Shown here: in pieces, positions 45,501 to 52,343 of the stretch
Numbering within the stretch: position 1 is the stretch's first letter
Layout of the letters: every line of letters begins with the position of its first letter
Source of the DNA: Verrucomicrobiota bacterium
Lineage (GTDB): Bacteria; Verrucomicrobiota; Verrucomicrobiia; Opitutales; Opitutaceae
DNA: 64,000 nucleotides
Assembly (NCBI GenBank): GCA_023430825.1
Contig: JAEYYL010000003.1
Location: 10,836 to 74,835 of the forward strand
Direction: 5' to 3'
The notes under the pieces: model-generated
Database searches by the model: none
Told to the model about the DNA's origin: nothing
What the model saw: the letters and a program-made list of their open reading frames with translations, nothing else
Position numbers and translations under genes: made by a program

Positions 45501-46004
45501 ATGACTCTCGACGAAATCCGCAACCGCACCCGCGTCCTCATCGACGCCAACGTGCTCATCTATGGCATCCGCCGCTCTTCGCTCCAATGTCGGGCGCTCC
45601 TTGCACGCTGCGATTCCGGCGCCTTGGAGGGCATCATCACAACGACCATCCTCGCTGAGTTCAGCCACCGCCGGATGGTCGAGGAAGCGAAGTTCAAGGG
45701 TCTGGTCGGCTCTAATCCTGCCCGCGCTTTATCTGAGAATCGTAGTCTGCTGCGGTCGCTTTCCGCCTACGCAGACGAGGTGCGCGATCTTCTCGGCGGA
45801 GGTCTTCTGGTCGAGCAGGTAATGCCCGAAGACTTTCACCTAGCACTTGAGTTTCAGCAGAAGTTCGCGCTGCTCACGAACGACTCCCTCAACCTCGCGG
45901 TCGCCCGTCGGCTAGGCGTCAGCGAACTTGCGACCGCCGACAAGGGTTTCGATTCCGCCCAGGGATTCATCGTCTACAAGCCGAACGATATCGCCCTTCT
46001 ATGA
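45501..46004 (+). CDS. PIN-domain toxin (VapC-like ribonuclease)
   Basis: A 167-residue PIN-domain protein, probably a metal-dependent RNase. The acidic residues are in VLIDANVLIYGI (Asp), TILAEFSHRRM (Glu), LLTNDSLNLAVARRLG (Asp) and LATADKGFD (Asp). Together with the RHH gene upstream it makes a type II toxin-antitoxin pair. Its stop overlaps the next start by 4 nt (ATGA), so it is built into the operon. Confidence 0.85.
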   Translation: MTLDEIRNRTRVLIDANVLIYGIRRSSLQCRALLARCDSGALEGIITTTILAEFSHRRMVEEAKFKGLVGSNPARALSENRSLLRSLSAYADEVRDLLGGGLLVEQVMPEDFHLALEFQQKFALLTNDSLNLAVARRLGVSELATADKGFDSAQGFIVYKPNDIALL

Positions 46005-47002
46005 ACGTGATCGCCACCACCTCAGAAGCCTTGCTGCAAGAGACCGCCTCGCTGGATCTCAAGCGTAGCTTCAATCCGGCCAGCAATGGGGAGTGGTGCG
46101 AACTCTTGAAGGACCTAGTGGCTATGGCTAACTCGGGCGGGGGGCGTATCATCATCGGCCTCAGTGACGACGGCACACCATCGGGCATCTGTTCGCGGAA
46201 TTGCCGGTCGATCGACCCTGCGGTTTTTGTAGACAAGATTCACTCGTATACGGGGGTGCATTTCGCCGGAGTTTCGACACGCTCTGAATCGCAGGCTGGA
46301 GTCGAAGTGACTGTTTTTGTCGTCGAAGACGCGCCTGTCCCTCTCGTTTTCGACAAGGCCGGCAACTACCAGCCGACCGAGGGCAAGCAGCGCAACGCGT
46401 TCAATCAAGGCACACTCTACGTTCGGCACGGCGCCAAGAGTGAGCCTGCTACCTCTGCCGACATTCGGGAGATCCTCGATCGCCATCTGAAGCGCGCACG
46501 CGAGGCACTCCTCGTAAACCTTCGCCAAGTAGTTGAAGCCCCGGCCGGGTCGGTTGTGTCAATCGCTCCTCGGGCCGTCTCAACGAACGACTTTTCCGCT
46601 CACCCGGTCCGGCTCGTTGAAGATCCCGCCGCTGCACCGGCCGCAATGCTCGATCCCAACATCACGCATCCGCACCGGCAGAAGGAAGTGATCGCAAAGG
46701 TCAACGAGCGGCTAGCCGGCAAAACGCATGTAACCTCCGCGGATGTTCTGGCGATTCGCCGTATCCACCGACTGGAGGCTAACCGTTCTCTCTGCTATCA
46801 GCCGAGGTTCGGCTCCTGCCAGTATAGCGACCTTTTCGTCGAGTGGATCATCAGCCACATTCAAGCGGACCCGAATTTCCTTCGGGATGTGAAGCATCGC
46901 TTCCACGAACTGACCGTGGCGCATAATGCCGCCACCCGTCGGCGTCGCCGCTCCACTCGGATGAGCACCTACGGTCAGCCGAGTTCCGCTTTTTCGTCAT
47001 GA
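46001..47002 (+). CDS. AlbA_2 (Schlafen-type) domain protein
   Basis: A 333-residue protein with an N-terminal AlbA_2/Schlafen AAA_4 domain: ETASLDLKRSFNPASNGEW, then LVAMANSGGGRIIIGLSDDG and GTLYVRHGAKSEPAT. The C-terminal half is not recognised. AlbA_2 domains bind nucleic acid or nucleotides and occur in transcription regulators and in Schlafen nucleases. It overlaps both neighbours by 4 nt. Role within the system is inferred only as sensing or regulation. Confidence 0.85.
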   Translation: MNVIATTSEALLQETASLDLKRSFNPASNGEWCELLKDLVAMANSGGGRIIIGLSDDGTPSGICSRNCRSIDPAVFVDKIHSYTGVHFAGVSTRSESQAGVEVTVFVVEDAPVPLVFDKAGNYQPTEGKQRNAFNQGTLYVRHGAKSEPATSADIREILDRHLKRAREALLVNLRQVVEAPAGSVVSIAPRAVSTNDFSAHPVRLVEDPAAAPAAMLDPNITHPHRQKEVIAKVNERLAGKTHVTSADVLAIRRIHRLEANRSLCYQPRFGSCQYSDLFVEWIISHIQADPNFLRDVKHRFHELTVAHNAATRRRRRSTRMSTYGQPSSAFSS

Positions 47003-47556
47003 ACCAGTCCTATCCAGCTCGCACTCTGCTCGGAGCCTTGTCCGGCCTCCAAATCGCCCCTGTCCGTCGCAAAATCTTCGTCAGCTACCACCACGCGCAT
47101 GACCAAGGGTATTACAACGAACTGTCCCGTGTGCTGCACGATCAGATGGACGTGGTCTTCGACAACTCGCTCGATCGCCGTATCGACAGCGACAACACGG
47201 AATACGTGATCCAACGCATCCGCGATAATTTCATCTCTGGCACATCCTGCACGATCGTCCTTTGCGGACCGGAGACCTACCAGCGAAAATACGTGGATTG
47301 GGAAATCAAGGCCACGCTGGATAAGGGCCACGGTTTGATCGGCCTGCACCTGCCCACAGCGGTTCGCGGGGATCAGGGCGGCATCCTTGTCGCGAGCCGT
47401 CTGTATCAAAACATCCAATCCGGTTACGCCCTCTGGAAATCGTGGAACGACCTTGCGGCAAACCCGCGGCTCATGGCCACGTGGATTGAAGATGCGGTTG
47501 CTCGTGACCAGAGCAAGATCGTCAACCCACACGAGATCAAATCCCGCAACGGGTAA
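46999..47556 (+). CDS. DUF1863 (MTH538) TIR-like protein, ThsB-like
   Basis: A 185-residue protein with the MTH538/DUF1863 TIR-like fold, the kind used by ThsB in Thoeris defence to make a cyclic ADP-ribose signal from NAD+. Motifs are RKIFVSYHHAHDQGYYNEL, the segment EYVIQRIRDNFISGTSCTIV, and YVDWEIKATLDKGHG, with Glu in the place of the TIR catalytic Glu. No ThsA (SIR2/SLOG) gene is present in the window. Enzyme activity is therefore inference from the family. Confidence 0.88.
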   Translation: MNQSYPARTLLGALSGLQIAPVRRKIFVSYHHAHDQGYYNELSRVLHDQMDVVFDNSLDRRIDSDNTEYVIQRIRDNFISGTSCTIVLCGPETYQRKYVDWEIKATLDKGHGLIGLHLPTAVRGDQGGILVASRLYQNIQSGYALWKSWNDLAANPRLMATWIEDAVARDQSKIVNPHEIKSRNG

Positions 47557-47563
47557 CTTTACC

Positions 47564-48124
47564 ATGGCCACGATCAAAGAAGGGAATTTCTCCATCAATC
47601 TCGGCCTGGTAAAGCTCGATGGGCGTCTCACCGACGATGACCGCCAATGCGCTTGGGAACTCTACGCTGAGATCATCACGCGGGTCGCTGTCGTCGGGAA
47701 GTGGAGCGATAAAGAGGCCACCAGTTTCGAAGGCGAGATCTACGCTGAAAGCTTCACCTCGCTGCACCGGTTCTTCCAAGAAGCGCGGGGCATCATGCGA
47801 AAATTCCCCGTGGGGCGCATCGACAAGCCGACCAAGGACCACTTGGGAGTCATGATCCAGCGGATTCTAACCGATGCGCTCCGGCCTTTTTTGGAGAAGT
47901 GGCAAGGCAACTACAGGTCGTGGTGGGAACTTCAGATGAATTCGCCGCGTAATCCGTTCGATGTGCAGGCCGAATTCAAGGACTTGAAAGGACTTCTGGA
48001 AGACTGGTCAGCCATCCGCCGCATCATGCGCCGCGCCGCTCACGAAATCTGCGAGGCCTACCAGCTCGAACCCGTCATCCAGCCACCATCTCAACCGGCG
48101 GAGCCCGCCCGCAGAGTCATTTAA
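47564..48124 (+). CDS. Hypothetical protein of the defence operon
   Basis: A 186-residue, helix-rich protein from the ATG at 47564 (the frame upstream is a shadow of the TIR-like gene). Visible features are many Trp residues (WELYAEIITRVAVVGKWSDKE split over two helices, WQGNYRSWWELQ) and a Pro-rich end. I do not recognise a family. It lies 7 nt after the TIR-like gene and 5 nt before the methyltransferase, so it may partner either. Confidence 0.7.
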   Translation: MATIKEGNFSINLGLVKLDGRLTDDDRQCAWELYAEIITRVAVVGKWSDKEATSFEGEIYAESFTSLHRFFQEARGIMRKFPVGRIDKPTKDHLGVMIQRILTDALRPFLEKWQGNYRSWWELQMNSPRNPFDVQAEFKDLKGLLEDWSAIRRIMRRAAHEICEAYQLEPVIQPPSQPAEPARRVI

Positions 48125-48129
48125 TCGCT

Positions 48130-51100
48130 ATGTCCAAACGCGCCATCGAAGAGTCTTTCCCTATTGTTGAGATCAACCGCCTGGTTGTTCCCGAGCGCAA
48201 TGGGTTCAAGCCCATCTATCAGATGCACAAATCCTTCGCGCCCCGCGCTTCCTGCGTTTTCCGGGCTATTCTCTTGGGCGCGCTCAAGCCTGCCGGCACC
48301 AACATTATTGAAGAGTTCTACAAGGACCATACTAACGACCCCGACACGAAAGACAAGGTAGTCCTAGATACCTTCATGGGTGGCGGCACGACCATCGTCG
48401 AAGCGGTCCGCATGGGTATTCGTCCTATTGGTATCGAGCTTAACCCTGTTCCGTGGTTTGTAGTAAAAATGGCCCTTGCCCCGGCAGATGTGGAGGCCTT
48501 CGACGCTAGCGTAAAACGACTTGAAGAACGTCCGGTCGCGTGGTCTGGCAAATCGCTCACTGACACGCTTGCCGAACTTTATGAGACCGAGGCCCCAGTA
48601 TATCTGGACAACGAGACAAACCAGGCTGTGAAGCCAAAAGCCCACGCAATTCACACGTATTGGGTAAAATCGGCCATCTGCACGAGCCCGACATGCCGCA
48701 AGCAGGTTCCGCTCTTCAAAAACTACATCGTCGCGAACAAGACACCGACTATCCGTTACCACGCTGACTGCACCTGTCCACGTTGTCAGAAAACATTCGA
48801 CTGGGAGTTGGAGCCTGCCGCTCTTGTTTCAGATCCCGCGCAGATGGTGCATGCCAGCGCCTACTCGGCCGGCGTAAGTCGTAGCACTGTCCGATGGACG
48901 TATGCCCACCCCGAAGGAGGTATCTACGTGGCGCAGGGGGACGCAAAAGGCGGGCAATCCACTGTCCGTCACGGGCGCGTTCCAACTGCGCACGTTTGTT
49001 GCCCCCATTGCTACGAAACGGTTAAACCGCGGCTTTCGACCACCAAGCCAAAGCGGAAGAAAATTCCCCTGAGTGTATTGCACTGTCCGAACACTGATGA
49101 AGTCTTTCAGTGGCGCGGAGAGCTGCCGCCAGGCATTACGGTCTCCTCGCCCCTTGGGGGCAATTTTGAACCACATCGCGGAAATGTTCCTGAAAACGGT
49201 GAGTTTCTTTGTCCGCACTGCGGCCAAAGAGACGAAAACATACGTTCAGTCCGTGCGCTACCCGAGAATGAACGGTTCCCCCTGAGTGCTTATGCGGCCC
49301 AATCTTACTGGGCAGCTGGTGATCCGAGAGAAGATGACGACGATAATGTAGAGGGTGATTTGTTCGTGACCATCAGCCCAGATAGGGTCGGCGCAGTATG
49401 CAGCAAGACAGACAATTTAGTTTGGAAGAATAAGGGTAAGTTCTTTCACTCCATATCGCCCAAGCAATTAGCGAGTTATCAGTCAATTAAAGCGACTTGG
49501 GCAAGGAACCAAGACAGTCTTCCACATCCACGATCAGCCATCCCGCCTGGACAGGAAACAAAGCGCCTACACGAACACCATTATCGTGGTTTTAAGGACA
49601 TGTTTTTGGATCGGCAGCTGTTGGCTTTGAGCACTCTGCTACACGCAATCGCCCAAGAGGAAAACGAGGCATGCCGCAACTTATTGCTCTTGGTTTTCTC
49701 GGGAACCGTAGAGCGCAATAATCTTTTCTGCCGGTATTTCAACGACCGAAACACAATACAGGGGAATTTCGACCGTCACGATTACGCGCCAAAAATTGAT
49801 CCGGCTGAGAATTGCGTTTGGGGGCCAAGTGAAGTCCGCGGCAGTTTCCACAATATGCTCGGACGCGTAAAGGAGGGCCTGGAATTTAGAAGAAAGGTTT
49901 ATGACCGCGACATTAACCGCCTTGGCGCAAAAGATAATTTGATTCTTTCCGGTGAATCGATCGAGCCGGGGCGAGAAACTCTCCATAATGGCGACTCCCG
50001 CGAAGAGATTCGGAAGCTAGAGGACCTAGCTGATGCAGTCATTACAGATCCACCATACGCTGGCAACGTAAACTACAGCGAGCTATACGATTTCTTCTAT
50101 GTCTGGCTTCGCCTAGTCCTAAAGAACACTTACCACTCTTTTCAGCCAGAATATACGCCCAAGACTACGGAGATTGTGGAAAACAAATCACGGGGCTTAT
50201 CCAATGACGATTTTCGCGTCGGCCTCAAGACGGTGTTCGAGCGAGCCCACGACAAATTAAAGGAAGACGGCGTGATGGCATTCACCTACCATCACTCAGG
50301 CAATCAACAATGGGTGGATTTGTGTGACGCCGTGTGTCTGGCAGGCTTTGTTATCGAGGCCGTCTATCCAGTTCATGCCGAAAAAGAATCGTCCCTAAAC
50401 CTTCAAAACAACGAAGGCATCTCTTACGACCTAATCCACGTTTGCCGCAAGCGCCCCGCCGATCTTGGTCGGCGCAAGCGCACGTGGCAGGGCATACGGC
50501 AGGACATTCGCAAGAGAGCAGCTGAAGAAATCAAAGTTATCGAGAGCGGTCGTTACGGTCGTGAACCTCTTGCCCCGTCAGATGTGCGCATGATCCTGAT
50601 CGGGAAGTGCCTGGAGCTTTATTCGAAGCACTACGGCATCGTTATCGACGGTGAGGCTAATGTTCTACCCATGAAACGAGCGCTCGAAGACATTGACGAG
50701 ATGGTGCAACAGCTCATCACCAAAGAAAATCCGCTTCCTAATGAGTTGGAGAACGTGGATGTAGTTTCCCGCGTATGGCTACGGGCTTTGTGCAACATTC
50801 GCGAGGTGTCGATTGATTCTGTCCGTAAGCTCACCCAGGGCATTTTTGAGCTTAGCGATCTGACCGACTACGATCCGCCTCTCGTAAGAAAAGGCCGTGT
50901 GAAAGGTGGCCGCACTTACACGGTTCTATCCCCTACCGAGCGACTTGATGCCCTTCACAAGAAGTTGAGCAATATAGACAACACCCTTAGCCAAATGGAG
51001 TTCATTCAAATTGAAGACAACTCCCTGTCCGCCATGGGACCTAATCTGATCGACGTGCTTCATTACTTACTTGCGCATGCAGAAACCGGTGAGCGACTCG

Positions 51101-51258
51101 ATCTCATAGTTGAAAGATTTCGTGCGCACCGGCCACAAGTTCGGGCCGCGCTAGAGTTCATTAAAATCAAAGACCCCAATCGGTGGGCAAGATCCTGCGA
51201 CCGATTGCTGCCTTTCTACACCGACATGCTGAGCAGCATGTTGGGCGCTCGAATCTAA
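48130..51258 (+). CDS. DUF1156-type adenine-specific DNA methyltransferase
   Basis: A 1042-residue methyltransferase like the PglXI of BREX type 3 and the DUF1156 enzymes of DISARM-type loci; it would mark host DNA. Near the N-terminus is the DUF1156-like segment (FPIVEINRL, then KSFAPRASCVFRAILLGAL). The AdoMet-binding motif I is VVLDTFMGGGTTIVEAV at residues 77-93, and the catalytic motif D640-PPY is in AVITDPPYAGNVNYSELY. Several zinc-ribbon CxxC pairs lie between (CTSPTC, CTCPRC, CCPHC, CPHCGQ). Stretches around nt 49300-50350 are AT-richer than the neighbouring genes, which suggests a different origin for this part. Confidence 0.92.
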   Translation: MSKRAIEESFPIVEINRLVVPERNGFKPIYQMHKSFAPRASCVFRAILLGALKPAGTNIIEEFYKDHTNDPDTKDKVVLDTFMGGGTTIVEAVRMGIRPIGIELNPVPWFVVKMALAPADVEAFDASVKRLEERPVAWSGKSLTDTLAELYETEAPVYLDNETNQAVKPKAHAIHTYWVKSAICTSPTCRKQVPLFKNYIVANKTPTIRYHADCTCPRCQKTFDWELEPAALVSDPAQMVHASAYSAGVSRSTVRWTYAHPEGGIYVAQGDAKGGQSTVRHGRVPTAHVCCPHCYETVKPRLSTTKPKRKKIPLSVLHCPNTDEVFQWRGELPPGITVSSPLGGNFEPHRGNVPENGEFLCPHCGQRDENIRSVRALPENERFPLSAYAAQSYWAAGDPREDDDDNVEGDLFVTISPDRVGAVCSKTDNLVWKNKGKFFHSISPKQLASYQSIKATWARNQDSLPHPRSAIPPGQETKRLHEHHYRGFKDMFLDRQLLALSTLLHAIAQEENEACRNLLLLVFSGTVERNNLFCRYFNDRNTIQGNFDRHDYAPKIDPAENCVWGPSEVRGSFHNMLGRVKEGLEFRRKVYDRDINRLGAKDNLILSGESIEPGRETLHNGDSREEIRKLEDLADAVITDPPYAGNVNYSELYDFFYVWLRLVLKNTYHSFQPEYTPKTTEIVENKSRGLSNDDFRVGLKTVFERAHDKLKEDGVMAFTYHHSGNQQWVDLCDAVCLAGFVIEAVYPVHAEKESSLNLQNNEGISYDLIHVCRKRPADLGRRKRTWQGIRQDIRKRAAEEIKVIESGRYGREPLAPSDVRMILIGKCLELYSKHYGIVIDGEANVLPMKRALEDIDEMVQQLITKENPLPNELENVDVVSRVWLRALCNIREVSIDSVRKLTQGIFELSDLTDYDPPLVRKGRVKGGRTYTVLSPTERLDALHKKLSNIDNTLSQMEFIQIEDNSLSAMGPNLIDVLHYLLAHAETGERLDLIVERFRAHRPQVRAALEFIKIKDPNRWARSCDRLLPFYTDMLSSMLGARI

Positions 51259-51272
51259 CCGCTCCACTCACC

Positions 51273-51878
51273 ATGTCCGGCCGCAACCGCTACCTTGATG
51301 TCAGGTCACAATACGCAAATCTCCGCGAGTCCTTCGACAAACGCGCGGGCTTGGAGATTGCCACAGCTTCCCGCAAACCGTCTGAGCCGTGTATTTTCCT
51401 GTCCCATCGGAGCACCGACAAGGCCGCAGTGCGCAAGATCGGTGAGTATATCATGAGCAAAGGCATCGACGTTTATCTCGACGCCGATGACCCCAACCTC
51501 CAACGCGCCGATCTCGCGAACGATCACAAGGCCATCACCGCAGCCATAGAGCTGGGAATCGCCAATTCTACGGACCTTCTGGCCTACTTGACCGCGAACA
51601 CCAAGGAATCGCCTTGGGTCCCCTACGAAATCGGCTTCGCCAAGCGTAACGGCAATTACCTAGCGGCCATGAAAGCCAAGGACCTGACACGGCTTCCGAG
51701 TTACCTGGAGATCGTTCGTCAGATCAACGGCATTGCGGAGTTGAACACCTATCTCCGCGATGTGCTCAGCAGGCAGCAGGTCATCTACGGCAGCGCAAAC
51801 TACACCCGCAACGCCTTGGTCGAGCAGCTGAAGCAGGCCTACCAAGGTATCGAATTGAGCGCTTACCTAGACTACTAA
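51273..51878 (+). CDS. TIR domain protein
   Basis: A 201-residue protein with a TIR-like domain of a different type from the DUF1863 gene: PCIFLSHRSTDKAAVRKIG, then KGIDVYLDADDPNLQ, then SPWVPYEIGFAKRNG with the likely catalytic Glu. TIR domains of this type hydrolyse or cyclise NAD+. The ATG at 51273 is used; the frame upstream overlaps the methyltransferase. It lies 14 nt after the methyltransferase and 9 nt before the next gene. Confidence 0.85.
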   Translation: MSGRNRYLDVRSQYANLRESFDKRAGLEIATASRKPSEPCIFLSHRSTDKAAVRKIGEYIMSKGIDVYLDADDPNLQRADLANDHKAITAAIELGIANSTDLLAYLTANTKESPWVPYEIGFAKRNGNYLAAMKAKDLTRLPSYLEIVRQINGIAELNTYLRDVLSRQQVIYGSANYTRNALVEQLKQAYQGIELSAYLDY

Positions 51879-51887
51879 CTTTCCATC

Positions 51888-52343
51888 ATGTCTGGCTACC
51901 TCGTCCTCCCCCGCACCGCGCTCGATCTCCATGGCGGCACCATGCCCGCCGCGCCGGAGCAGATCGGCTTCCTCGATTTTCTCAGGGAGATCGAGCAGGA
52001 CCCGTTCCCTTTCGCGCCACGTGCCCGGCTCTGCATCACTGGACTGGACGAGTTGCTTATTTCGCAGGACTGCACCCACCAGCGCATCACGCCTGCGGCT
52101 TCCGCCCTCCTGCTCGATTACCGTCGTCGTCTCAAGCGCGCCGCATCTGAGGTCAACCACCTCGCAGATATCCAGGTCCCTGTCGCATATCCGCTCCGCC
52201 TCGGCGGTGAAAAGGACCTCGGCGCCCACCATACGAAACACGACTTCGTGCCACTCTGGCAACTCTTTGGAAAGAATCCGAGTTCGCGAGAGGTCATCAC
52301 CGGCAAGGTGTTTGGCTACCATTTCGCGGAGACCCTTTCGTGA
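51888..52343 (+). CDS. Hypothetical protein of the defence operon
   Basis: A 151-residue protein with no family I can name. It has a LPRTALDLHGGTMPAAPEQI start, an acidic-aromatic middle (FLREIEQDPFPFAPRARLCI), and a C-terminal region rich in His (DLGAHHTKHDFVPLWQLFG). Its stop overlaps the GTG of the helicase gene, so the two are translationally coupled and may work as a pair. Confidence 0.7.
   Translation: MSGYLVLPRTALDLHGGTMPAAPEQIGFLDFLREIEQDPFPFAPRARLCITGLDELLISQDCTHQRITPAASALLLDYRRRLKRAASEVNHLADIQVPVAYPLRLGGEKDLGAHHTKHDFVPLWQLFGKNPSSREVITGKVFGYHFAETLS

Noticed and set aside
46999..51878. Complete Thoeris system
   Set aside because: A ThsB-like protein is present, but no ThsA-type SIR2/SLOG or other known Thoeris effector gene occurs in the window.
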